From: Dichotomocladium elegans
Lineage: Eukaryota; Mucoromycota; Mucoromycetes; Mucorales; Lichtheimiaceae
Direction of reading: 5' to 3'
Length of the DNA: 64,000 nucleotides
Assembly: GCA_025716815.1 (NCBI GenBank)
Contig: JAIXMN010000003.1
Location: 930,001 to 994,000, forward strand
A model generated the notes under the pieces. It was not told the origin of the DNA. It saw only the letters and a program-made list of their open reading frames with translations, and did not search any database. Positions 1-10,918 of the stretch are shown here, piece after piece; position 1 is the first letter of the stretch; each line of letters starts with the position of its first letter. The position numbers and the translations under genes are program-made.

Positions 1-631
1 GAAGTCCGCATCGGTAAAAACCGTACGAGATCACTTCTCGCAATGTTATGCTCTGCATAATGAATTACAAACGCTCGTCTGATGACTTCGAGAAAGCTTT
101 TGTGGTTGATATCTTTTCACAGATCCACAGTCGATTGCTCTGCTACGCAGCAGACGAATGTAAAAATGACAATAAATGAGAAAGAAACTGGCGAAGGCAG
201 CCGAATGATAAGATGCAAAGCGAAAGAAAACGCTGAACTCAAGTCTGATAACGATAAGTAGATTTCGCGGATGGAAGGTTACACGGGGTAGTTATTGGAT
301 CACATCTCCAGGTCGACAGTGCGTTTTTGTCATTGCTACCGTTAAAAAGCAAGGATTAACAGACGTCTTTCTCCGAGTACTAAGCGGCATCGAAGAGATG
401 TGCTGGAGCATATTGTTATCGTGGCCACAAGAACAGAATGGAAAAAAGAAAAGAAACATGATCGGTGGTTGAAACTGACCATGGCGTTGGCTTATCAGTA
501 ATTTTTTGGTGTGGTTCAATCCATCGGAAGCGGCTATAAAAGAAAAAGGGCAACCTTCCCCACTTGTCTGTAGTTTTTTTCTCCTCGTCTTCTTCAATTA
601 GCCTTTCATCGCTCCCTTATTAACGGCTCGC
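1..631. other. Upstream intergenic region
   Basis: No coding region could be supported here; the short open frames have no recognisable product. The stretch is the upstream region of the ammonium transporter gene and holds the GATA motifs described separately. Confidence 0.5.
207..496. promoter_or_regulatory. Cluster of GATA-factor motifs upstream of the ammonium transporter
   Basis: GATAAG occurs at 207-212 and 253-258 and, on the opposite strand, CTTATC at 491-496. Further GATA/TATC cores lie near 108, 247 and 417. GATA-type zinc-finger regulators (AreA/Nit2/Gln3 families) control nitrogen-scavenging genes, ammonium permeases included, in many fungi, so a cluster just before this gene fits. 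Function is inferred from motif and position only; short motifs of this kind also occur by chance in AT-rich DNA. Confidence 0.4.
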
Positions 632-2124
632 ATGGATCCAGAATACGGAGCAGATTACAACGCCGGTGATATTGGATTTATCCTCATCTCCATGGCCTTT
701 GTCTGGCTCATGATCCCCGGCATCGGATACTTCTACAGTGGCATGGCTCAATCCAAGAACGCCTTATCATTAATCATGTGCTGTCTCTTGTCACTCGTTG
801 TGGTGACTGTCCAGGTGAGAGGGATATGATATTCAACAAAGAGACAATCAGTTGTATGAGTTCTTGCTGACTGTTTGTATCATAGTGGTTTATTTGGGGC
901 TTCAGCTTGACCTTTAGCAAAACGTCCACTTCCCCCTTCCTCGGAAACATGGAGAACGCCTTCTTGCGCAACACCCTTGGCGACGCGTCCATCGGCAGCG
1001 CCAAACTCCCAGACATTGTCTTTGCCATCTACCAGTGCATGTTTGCTGCACTGACGCCCGCCTTAGCAATTGGCTCAGCTGCCGAGCGTGGCCGTATCTT
1101 GCCCATGATTATCTTCATCTTCATCTGGGCGACAGTCGTATACGATCCTATTGCCTATTGGACTTGGAACCCGAACGGCTGGAGCTTCAAACTCGGCGGG
1201 CTTGACTTTGCTGGTGGTACGCCTGTTCATATCTCCAGTGGGTTTGCTAGTTTGGCCTATGCCATTATCCTCGGCAAGCGACGCGGCCATGGCAGCATCT
1301 CCAACGCCAATCAATTCAAACCGCACAACATGTCCAACGTGGTCCTTGGCACGGCCTTCCTCTGGTTCGGCTGGTTTGGCTTCAATGGCGGCTCGGCGTT
1401 GGCTGCCAATATGCGAGCAGGCATGGCTTGTGTCGTCACGAATCTTGCTGCAGCCACCGGTGCCATCACCTGGATGGCCATGGACTATCGCATTCAGCGC
1501 AAGTTCTCTGCCCTCGGTTTCTGCTCAGGTGCCGTTGCCGGCCTTGTCGCGATCACCCCTGCCTCGGGTTTTGTTGGGCCCGCACCGTCGGTCGCTATCG
1601 GCTTCATCGGCGCTGTTTTTTGCAACCTCGCAGTTCGCCTCAAGCATTATCTTAACTATGACGATGCAGCCGACGTCTTTGCTGTCCACGGCGTGGGTGG
1701 CTATGTCGGCAGTGTCCTGACAGGTCTCTTTGCAGAATCTTACATTGCCGGGCTGGATGGCGCCACGGTCATCAACGGTGGCTGGATGGACCACAACTGG
1801 GTCCAGCTCGGCCATCAGCTCGCTGACTGCACTGCGGGTGCTGCTTGGTCTTTCTGCCTCACTTATATTATTCTCTTCGTGATGGATCGCATTCCTGGAC
1901 TCTCGCTCCGTGTTGATCCCGAGGTTGAACTTCAGGGTTTGGATGCCGCTGAAATTGGTGAGGTCGCTTACTACCATGTCGACAAGATCGTCACGATCGA
2001 TCCCAAGAGTGGCGAGCAACAGATTGTCTCGGAGCAAATCAGAGAGATCCACCAGCAGGAAAGCCCCCAAGGTGACCTCAAGGTCGAGAAAATCGCTTTG
2101 CCCTCGCAATTGAACAATGTTTAA
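632..2124 (+). CDS. Ammonium transporter, Mep/Amt family
   Basis: Plasma-membrane channel-type transporter that takes up ammonium. Two exons, 632-814 and 886-2124, joined across a 71-nt GT-AG intron, give 473 residues, normal for the family. The first exon carries the conserved start of the Amt fold (IPGIGYFYSGMAQSKNALS). The two pore histidines of the family are visible in TPVHISSGFASLAYA and FAVHGVGGYVGSVLTG. The cytosolic tail keeps the usual GLDAAEIGEVAYY block, whose counterpart gates the trimer. The ATG at 632 is the first in frame, just before the first membrane segment. The gene converges on the Gid1-like gene. GATA motifs upstream suggest nitrogen control. Which fungal Mep subtype (sensor or pure transporter) cannot be told from sequence alone. 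Confidence 0.95.
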
Positions 2125-2654
2125 GCCTACTTCATATTTACCCACGTCTATCTTATAATTCATGTAAATCCTAATAACCAAAACATTTCTCCTCGAACAC
2201 CTTTTCTAAACATTCCATTTAATTCGCACTCCAGTTTTGTGTATATAATATATCAGTAGCTTCTTTTCTATACCTCAATGAACTGAACCGCAATGTCGAA
2301 TGTTGGGGGGTGCCAAAACAAGAGACCAACGTGATACGGCTATGTAGCTCACAGGGAACGAAAAATCGACAGCTGCAATGCAATTATCTCCATATAAAAC
2401 GAACATTTATGCCAGCCTATGGGATATCCGTGATATGGTGCCATTTTGTCAATCTTTAAAGCAAGGATGAAGAAAAGATGGAGGAGATTAAGTTGGGTGC
2501 GGGAGGGCTATTTACAATAAGAGCAAGGGCAAATAAAGAAAGCTGTTATTAATTGGGATGGACGTTGAGCAATAATGATTCCGGATAACCAAGAAGGGCC
2601 AATTGTCGATTGCTCTCTATAGCTTGGCGATAAATGGACTCCAGCGGTGCATAT
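2125..2654. other. Convergent intergenic region
   Basis: A 3'-to-3' spacer of about 530 nt between the ammonium transporter and the Gid1-like gene. It is AT-rich and will hold both 3' untranslated regions. Nothing else is supported. Confidence 0.5.
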
Positions 2655-4704
2655 TCATGCCTTTTCTGTAGCGCTGTTAAATGCGAAGATCAGCGCTCTT
2701 TGAAACGTGTAACCGAAGAACTCATTAGTACCTAGTATTACAGCGTTGAGCTTATCCACTAACTCTTCGCGGGCTGCATCACTTAGCAAGTGGGACATGG
2801 GGCTGTTGCGTGGATCACTATAGGCAAACAATGAAAAGATATCCTATCAAAGGAATTATGAGAGTACTGACCTTGCTAATCAATGACATATACGTATGTA
2901 TTTACCTGGAGTTTCTGTTGAACCTCAGAGCGCTTGTCGTTATAATATTCATTTCGTAGTGTCCTTCCATAAGCCATTATCGACTCCATCGTCGACTCGA
3001 CCATGTCATCATCCGATAACACCAGTCCACTATCCATGAATCCGACCATGCTTTGCTTTCTGCTATTTGCCTCCTCAGCGTCTTCATCGCTAGACATAGA
3101 AGAGTAGACAACACCATGTCCATTGCTTTTGCTTGATTTTAAATCTGAGCGGCTGCTGCTCTTGGTAAAGCTTTTCAGCTTTTCCTGTCTTGGCTGCAGG
3201 GCATTGTAATCTCCAATCATTTCAATAAGTTTACGACATTTGAGCTCAAATATGATATCATGCTCGTTAGGCTCTTTTTGAAGAATGTTGCTGAAATGCA
3301 TTTGTAACAGCGTGAGGGCCAGGTCCATATCTCTAGATCGGACAGCTGCCTTGATACCTTTATCATGTCAAAAAATGGAACAACTGAATGGGAAACCCAA
3401 ACCCAATCATGTCCGCACAACGGACAAAAGCAAACAAACGAGCAAACCACTTACTTTCTCTAACGTCCATGTCCTTCTCTTCTAATCCATTGGGTTCGTA
3501 ACCAGAATGCGATAATTGGAGCTTTTCTCCAGAGACATGGCAGGTGTCTTTGATGATCGCTTTTGCAGTTTTCATGTATCCCTGATATACCAGATAGGAC
3601 ATGACAAGTCGATCCACAACTGAATTGGTCATGGGCGGTGACTGCCTTGCCACTTGTGCCATGACCTTAATCTTTTGTTCCTGCAGTAGGATGGGAACCA
3701 ATATATGCGACGTTTACATGATCGCCCTTTCCTTATGACTGTCACTCACTTACATACCTTGACATATTGCACAATATCGAATACAAAAGGCTCCTGTCCA
3801 AAATTGACCGCGACTAGTTCTCCCGCAGTTCTAAGACCTACGCATGGGTAGAGCTCTATCTTTGTCTTGATGGACGCAAAGGCTGGGCCAAGATAGATGC
3901 CATTTTTGGAAAAAAAGGCTGTCCGATTGATAAGGTCGATCCCGCATCCAACGACGTCGCCGGTGGTGAATTGAGGTCCGTACTTGTTGCCTTGCCCGCG
4001 CTCTTGGAAAGAGTGACCGTCATCTCCGTGATAGCCCCAGGAATCACTATCCCACCCTTAATACCCGTCAATATTACAGGATTGCTATGTACTTTTGGCT
4101 AGCTTCAACCGTTGCGCTCATACCAGGTAGGCGATTTAGCCCATTCCTTGCTCCACAGAACCCGATTCCAATGAAACCATCCTCTCCTTTTGACAAGACT
4201 TTCATTTCATAATAATAGATACCGCACTGTGGCCTTATCGGGTAGTCGCTTCGCACTAACCCTGCGTGTTCCTCCTTTGAACCAGGGCCTGTATCGTTGT
4301 GTATTATTAGACACGCGCAAGCACAAGCACAAGCACAGGCACAGGCACCGAGAAAGAGGACACCGTCCTTTTTCATTCCCAGAGGTTCTGCTTCCCTCAC
4401 CTGTATACAGTAGCTCTAGGCCACTTGAACTGACTTCAACATTGCGGGATTTGTCATTGGGATTCCACTGGCTTGGAAGCCGTAAATCAAGTCCATCTAT
4501 GGAGCCGGCTTGTGAATTTCGAGCTTGCTCCTTTAAGAGATCTGCGTATAGAGTATGCTCGAGATAAGCGGGTAGCTTGGGAAGATTCCGCTGGCTGTAC
4601 ATTGCCGTACAGCGCTTTTTGGGGCTTTTGGTCACTGGAAGAGGAGACAAAGTGTGGATGTGGGATTGTCTACGAGAAGGGGATCCAGAAGACATTATTT
4701 GCAT
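2655..4704 (-). CDS. RanBPM/Gid1-like SPRY-LisH-CTLH protein
   Basis: Likely scaffold subunit of the GID/CTLH ubiquitin ligase, which in yeast degrades gluconeogenic enzymes (Gid1/Vid30; RanBP9/10 in animals). Six exons on the minus strand: 4704-4401, 4288-4124, 4056-3758, 3680-3455, 3357-2906 and 2843-2655, giving 544 residues. Phases match at every junction. Domain order is a Ser/Arg-rich N-terminus, SPRY (residues about 105-250, with [20 protein letters not shown] and [13 protein letters not shown]), LisH (about 270-305, [16 protein letters not shown]), CTLH ([18 protein letters not shown]) and a CRA-type C-terminus split by an acidic Ser-rich insert. ATG at 4704 is preferred; 4695 (MSSGSP) is as plausible, and the frame stays open further upstream through a CT-rich stretch that looks like 5' UTR. 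Gid1 is favoured over other SPRY proteins because all four domains occur in order. Confidence 0.9.
4317..4350. repeat. AAGCAC hexanucleotide microsatellite
   Basis: About five imperfect copies of a six-base unit (agcaca/aggcac variants) lie inside the first intron of the Gid1-like gene. It is a simple sequence tract with no evident function. Confidence 0.7.
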
Positions 4705-5881
4705 AGATATGACGAGATGGAGATAAGCAGCCGAGAGCGTTTTCCTTGAAAAAGAGAAAAATAGTTCTACCTCTCTCTCTCCCTCTCCCTCTCGCTTTCT
4801 GCGCGTGTGTGTGTGTCTATGTGTTAGATTCCCCCCTCCGCTTTCCAAATCTGTATTGTGACACAATACCTTTGCAGGAATCTCCTTTAAATCATGCAAT
4901 CAGCTCGTCCCTGTCTTATGTCTGCCTTAATTACATAACGGAAGGGCAAACTCGTCCACTCAGCCCAAAGTCTATCGCCCTAAGAAAAATCCATTAAGAT
5001 TGCTGATTGCAGAGAGAAGGCCTGATGCTCATGGCCAATCCTGGTGACGCCCTTCATGAACGAATCAAGAACGAAGTATAGCACCTCGCTTTCTCTATTG
5101 ATTTAATATCAAAGTATTCTTCTGGAACGCATTTTCAATAGCTGTAAATCCTTGGAATTTGGATGTGCGTTGCTGCCAGTTTTATGAATTCCTAAAACTC
5201 ATATAGACGCGGATAGGACTTGTGAGCCACGTTCAGTAGATGTGGGAAACTCAAACGAGAAGTGCTTGGCAACCTTGTCTGGACTCGGATAACCATGGGT
5301 ATAATCGCCCCATCTGACGTTTTCGCAAAGCTTTGATAGCCGTTCCCGTGTTGGTGCAATCGAGAATGCCCATAATATTCATATGTAACTTGAATAGCGT
5401 AAATAGCCAGCGGGCCATCTTTCACTGATTTAATGTATGGAAACTTTTTAGTGCATGACACGGGAAAGAATTCAAAGCCTGCTATTGGTCTCTGTGGAGG
5501 TCATCATGAGAAATCGTTTTGCTCAACAAAAGGTGTAATTATTTACTCCGATATCCCGGGTACTGCGCTTCTTCAGGTTTCTAGAGCTGTTGGAGAAATA
5601 GTATTTGATGATCTGGAAGAAACACCCATTCTAGCTATGATCGCGTGATGATAGCACTTGAGACATAATGACTCAGTATTGAGGCTTGCTCTGAAACAGC
5701 TACCCCTAACACCCCACCCCCACTGCACGGAGTCTTCCACTGGGAGAGAACGTCTGGCGCTGGGTGTCCAGCCTTTCCATTCTGGTGGCTTTACTGTGAC
5801 CGGCTTTTCAGGTGACTCATACTGTCGTATGGGTAAAGGAAGGTGTGGGCTTCGGTTGACGCGCTTATTGTCGATAAAACC
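4705..5881. other. Divergent intergenic region
   Basis: About 1.2 kb between the divergent Gid1-like and isoleucyl-tRNA synthetase genes, including a CT-rich and GT-rich tract at about 4760-4830. Open frames at 5192-5461 (-) and 5433-5648 (+) have no recognisable family, no splice context and weak coding character, so they are not called as genes. Confidence 0.5.
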
Positions 5882-8800
5882 ATGAGTGTCTCGCTAGCTG
5901 ATGGTAATTTTTTTATTCACTAAACCACCGTTTACACCGAGAAAGCAATGGCTGCTGACAAACTTAATTCATCTCTAGTGTCAGGGCAATTCAAGTAATT
6001 CGAGCATTTGAGTTCGCGGGATATACTGTATATTCTAACCTTCATCATAGCTTCCCGAAGGAGGAAGAGAAGATTCTCGAGTTCTGGAGGGAAATTGATG
6101 CCTTCAACACCTCGCTAAAGCTCAACAAGGACAAGGAGCCTTATACTTTCTTTGATGGACCTCCCTTCGCCACGGGTCTACCTCATTATGGCCACTTGTT
6201 AGCTGGAACCATCAAGGTAAAAATATCTGGCAGGAATCGTTCATGCGGATAGGGAAAAGCATTTGTTTTAATATGTAGCGTCAATGAAAAAGGATATTGT
6301 TACGCGCTACGCACATAACACCGGCCACCATGTTGAACGTCGTTTTGGCTGGGATACGCATGGTTTGCCGGTTGAATACGAAATCGACAAGAAGCTCGGT
6401 ATCACGGTACGTTTTCGTGTATACCGGCCGCTGACATACCATTGATGATGACAACAACGCTTAACGCCAACAAAATAATAGGGCCGTGACGATGTGTTGA
6501 AGATGGGTATCGACAAGTACAACGCCGAATGCCGTGCTATTGTCATGCGATATGCGGGTGAGTGGAGGAAGACCGTCGAACGTATGGCCCGCTGGATCGA
6601 CTTCGACAATGATTACAAGACCCTCAATCCCACATTCATGGAGACGGTGTGGTGGGTCTTTAAGCAGCTCTACGACAAGGGCCAGGTCTACCGTGGCCAG
6701 CGCGTTATGCCCTACTCAACCGCTTGTACGACGCCTCTTTCCAATTTTGAGTCCTCGCAGAACTACAAGGATGTCAATGATCCTGCCAGTAAGTAAACAT
6801 ACTTGGTGGGGTCTTTCGTTCACGGATTTTGCATATTCATTTATTCCCCGCAGTCGTTGTTGGATTCCCGCTCATCAGCGATCCGAGCACTCAGCTTCTT
6901 ACATGGACTACCACTCCCTGGACCTTGCCTTCGAACTTGGGTGTATGCGTGCATCCCGACTTCGAGTACATCAAGATCAAGGATGAGCTCACCGGCAACC
7001 AATACATTTTGTTGGAGAAACGCCTTGATGCTCTTTACAAAGATGTCAAGAAGGCCAAGTTCCAAATACTGGCACGCTATAAGGGTATCGACATGAAGGG
7101 CTGGGAGATCGAGCCCATGTTCCCCTACTTTGAAAAGGAATTCAAGGGCAAAGCCTATAAGGTTATGGTCGACAAGTATGTGACCGACGATTCAGGTACC
7201 GGTATTGTCCAGAACGCCCCTGCCTTTGGTGAGGACGATTATCGCGTGTGCTTGGAGCACGGTGCGATTGAGGCCGATGGCTTCCTTCCGCTGCCGCTCG
7301 ATGACAGTGGTGTTTTCACTGATGCTGTTCCCGATTATGCTGGCATGTACATCAAGGTATGACAAGCAAGAGACAGAGAGAAATGATATCTCACGGTCCA
7401 TGACTTGATAGGATGCCGACAAGGCTATTCAAAAGGACATCAAGGCACGGGGTCGCTTGATCGTGCAGTCCCAATTCAAGCATAGTTATCCCTTCTGCTG
7501 GCGATCGGATACTCCTTTGATCTATCGTGCCATTCCTTCATGGTTCGTCCGCGTCGCGCCTGTTGTTGACAAAATCTTGGCGTGCAACGACAAGATGCGT
7601 TGGTAGATATCTTTTTGCTTTGATGCGCAGCGGATTGGAATGATTTAACGGCCATTTACAATCAGGGTGCCTGCTTTTGTTCAGGAGAAGCGTTTTGCTA
7701 ACTGGCTAGCCAACGCTCGCGACTGGAATATTTCGCGCAACCGTTATTGGGGTACCCCTATTCCTCTGTGGGTGAGCGATGACATGCAAGAGATTGTTGC
7801 CATCGGTTCCATCAAGGAGCTGGAAGAATTGAGCGGTGTTTCTCCCATCACCGACATTCATCGTGAGAGGTTGGAAAGAAGCAGATTTTTTATCCAAAAC
7901 TTACTCATGGTGCATTGTACCTAGCATCGACAAAATCACTATCCCGTCCAAGACTGGCCGCGGTGTTCTCCGTCGTGTCGAAGAGGTCTTTGACTGCTGG
8001 TTCGAGTCCGGATCTATGCCCTACGCTCAGCAGCACTATCCCTTTGAGAACTCTGATAAGTTCGAGAAGGCGTTCCCTGCTGATTTCATCTCCGAGGGTA
8101 TCGACCAGACCCGTGGTTGGTTCTACACCCTCCTTGTGCTGTCCACTCATCTCTTCAATCAGCCTCCCGCTAAGAACGTCATTGTCAGCGGTTTGGTTCT
8201 TGCTGCGTATGTTTTTGAAGACAAACTGACGATAAGAAAAGGTTTTGCTTACACTGATTTTCGTTATTCACAGCGATGGCAAGAAGATGAGCAAGCGTCT
8301 CAAGAACTATCCTGAGCCTGGTATTGTGCTCGACAAGTACGGCGCTGATGCTCTCCGTCTGTACCTAATCAACTCGCCCGTTGTGCGGGCCGAAACTCTG
8401 AAGTTTAAGGAGGAGGGTGTCAAGGAGATCATCTCCAAGGTCTTCTTGCCATGGTACAACGCGTTCAAATTCTTCATTCAGCAGACTGCTGTCTTGAAGA
8501 AGGAGTTTAACTTGGACTTTATGTACAACCACTCAATCAAGAAGTCTGAGAACGTCATGGACTGTTGGGTACTCGCCAGTTGCCAGTCCTTGATTCAGTT
8601 TGTTCGTGAGGAGATGGGATCATATCGACTCTATACGGTCGTTCCTCGACTTTTAAAACTGATCGATACGCTTACCAACTGGTATGTCCGCTTTAACAGA
8701 AAGAGACTTAAGGGTGAGAATGGTGTTGAGGATGCCACTCAGGCCATGAACACTCTTTTTGAGGTCCTTTTGACGCTCTGCCTGACCATGGTAACATATA

Positions 8801-10035
8801 TATATATATATATACGCACGCACATCAAAAAAGAGGATGTCAGGTTAATTTCTGTTCTTGGATTAGGCACCTTTCACTCCTTTCCTGACGGAGAACATGT
8901 ATCAGACCCTCAAGCAATTCATACCCAAGAACCCCAAGATTGTGGATGATCGCTCGGTCCACTTTTTGGACTTCCCTACCGTACGTCAGGAATACTTTGA
9001 TCCTGAAATCGAGCGTGCTGTCGGCAGAATGCAGACCGTCATTGAGCTCGGTCGAAATATCCGTGAAAAGAAGAACATTTCACTGAAGGTGAGTTGATCA
9101 TGTGCACGCACACAACGTGCGGATGGGTCATGCGATCTAAACTAGTGATTCCGGTTTTCTAGACTCCGTTGAAGGAATTGGTTGTGATCCACCCCGATCC
9201 TCAATATCATGCTGATATCAAGGCTCTCGAGAGCTACATTGTTGAGGTGAGTTCAGAAAAGGGAGCTGGAAGGAGGGAGGAGCACACATTTAGACACAAA
9301 CTGATCAAACCATTATTAGGAACTGAACGTGCGGGAAATCCTCGTGACTTCAGACGAAGACAAGTTCGGGGTCAAGTACAGAGCTGAGGCGGACTGGAAG
9401 GTCCTTGGTCAGAAGCTGAAGAAGGACGCGATGAAGGTCAAGAAGGCGCTTCCCAATGTAACTAGCGAGCAGGTCAAGGCGTTTGTCCAGAAGAAGGAGA
9501 TGATTGTGGATGGCATCAAGGTCACAGACGAAGACCTGAACGTGAGTGTGTATGGGTTAAAAAGTTAAAGGAATATGTCTAAGCATGTGTATCAGGTTGT
9601 CCGCTATTTTGATCAGGAGAATGCTCGTTACGAGACCAACACGGATCGTGATGTTCTCATCTTGCTCGACACACAGCGGTACGCTGAGCTGGAGCAGGAG
9701 GGTGTAGCACGTGAGGTGATCAACCGTGTCCAGCGCCTTCGAAAGAAGATTGGCCTGCTGCCCACTGATGACATCAATGTGTACTACCGATTAACCAAGG
9801 ATCCTGAAAATGAGCTCCAGAATGTGCTGAAGTCACAGACAGCCATTTTGACCAAGGTCCTCAAGAAGCCCTTGTTTGATATTAAGGACAAGAAGTCAGA
9901 TGCCGAAGTGCTAGCTGAGGAAGCGCAGGAGGTATATGTTGTGCATTGGATGGAGTGAATGGGCACGACCACTGACTGACGATCTTGTTGTTGTAGATCA
10001 ACAAACTGGCATTTGATCTAGTCTTTACAAAGTAG
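5882..10035 (+). CDS. ILS1: Cytosolic isoleucyl-tRNA synthetase
   Basis: Charges tRNA-Ile in the cytosol; class Ia synthetase. Fifteen exons: 5882-5903, 5979-5994, 6051-6216, 6293-6406, 6482-6788, 6854-7356, 7412-7602, 7666-7869, 7925-8206, 8274-8790, 8867-9088, 9163-9246, 9320-9541, 9596-9931 and 9997-10035. Together they make 1074 residues, the usual size of the eukaryotic enzyme. The HIGH signature appears as [12 protein letters not shown] and the KMSKS loop as [28 protein letters not shown] and [14 protein letters not shown] are also typical. The second exon is only 16 nt and supplies part of the conserved start before FPKEEEKI. The acceptor at 6292 is an atypical AAG without a strong pyrimidine tract, chosen because it restores [10 protein letters not shown] exactly. 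The cytosolic form is inferred from similarity and the absence of a leader. Confidence 0.95.
8793..8815. repeat. AT dinucleotide tract
   Basis: A short (TA)n run just inside the tenth intron of the isoleucyl-tRNA synthetase gene. Confidence 0.7.
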
Positions 10036-10280
10036 AAAGGGAAAAAAAATAGAACGTTTTTTGTCAAGTCATAAACAAGCCCGATGGTCTTTTTTTTTTA
10101 TTATTATTATAATTATGCTTTTCTTTCCCCATGATGGACTCGTTTGAGGCAAGATAGGACCGGAATAACTTTATATAAAAGAAAAAAAAAAAAGATATTT
10201 TCATTGATTCCACCCCATTGATTATCCCATCCAACTAGCTACGCTTTCTTTTTTATTTTCCACTGCCCCCTTCTTCTGGC

Positions 10281-10769
10281 ATGATGGATTCTATCCAGGA
10301 CCATATTATGTTCCTCGACGATCTTTTCTCTTGTCTGATTGCCTCTTGTTCGCAGGACACAACAGCCATAGGAGGCAGCGGCGACGGCGACGGCGGCAGC
10401 AGCAGCAGCAGCAGCACGATGGCCGAACCACGGACAAGGCGCAAGACAGCGTCGAATGCGCGGCTGGGCTACTGCCAACACCCGAAGCATCAAATGTACC
10501 GGCTTGATGCATCAATGACAGGCAGCCCGCTCGGCGCAACGCCCCGGCGCGGCAGACCGCCCAAGGGGTCCAAGGCAAGCGACCTCATCGTCCCGGCATT
10601 GACGATCCGGCCGCTTCCAAAGCGGCTGGAGAAGGTGGTCGGGTTCAAGGACATTTGTGTCTGTCTCACGTGTCTGAAACGGACCGATCTCGACCGGGAG
10701 TACCTCTCGAATCCTGCCTATGTCGGGCCACAACACAAGCGGGTCGCTCTCGATCACATGCGTCCCTAG
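10281..10769 (+). CDS. Small Cys-rich protein with an AT-hook-like motif
   Basis: Unrecognised 162-residue protein in one exon. Residues 31-47 are a Gly/Ser/Asp tract encoded by GGC and AGC repeats. Residues 89-98 (RRGRPPKGSK) match the AT-hook, a minor-groove DNA-binding motif. A Cys/His group follows the pattern YCQHPKH near residue 64 and ICVCLTCLK at 126-131, which could bind a metal. ATG at 10281 is the first in frame; ATG at residue 47 (MAEPRTRR) would give a more basic product and cannot be excluded. A TATATAAAAG-type element lies about 110 nt upstream. The frame is longer and more strongly composition-biased than neighbouring shadows, and the gene sits 150 nt from the convergent AMP deaminase stop. 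A nuclear DNA-binding role is inference. Confidence 0.6.
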   Translation: MMDSIQDHIMFLDDLFSCLIASCSQDTTAIGGSGDGDGGSSSSSSTMAEPRTRRKTASNARLGYCQHPKHQMYRLDASMTGSPLGATPRRGRPPKGSKASDLIVPALTIRPLPKRLEKVVGFKDICVCLTCLKRTDLDREYLSNPAYVGPQHKRVALDHMRP

Positions 10770-10918
10770 GGCAAAAGGAGACCGCGTGGAGTCGGTTGGT
10801 GGTGAGGGAGGGCGGGGCATTGTATGTATGGAGATGGGAGTAGAAACCTTGTGTAGATAATAAACAAGAACCATCCGACTATGGATCCCAATCGTGTATG
10901 TGTCTTTTTTATTTGGCT

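Noticed and set aside
5192..5648. Opposing open frames (minus 5192-5461, plus 5433-5648) between the Gid1-like and synthetase genes
   Set aside because: Short, overlapping on opposite strands, no recognised family; more likely promoter DNA or an old relic.
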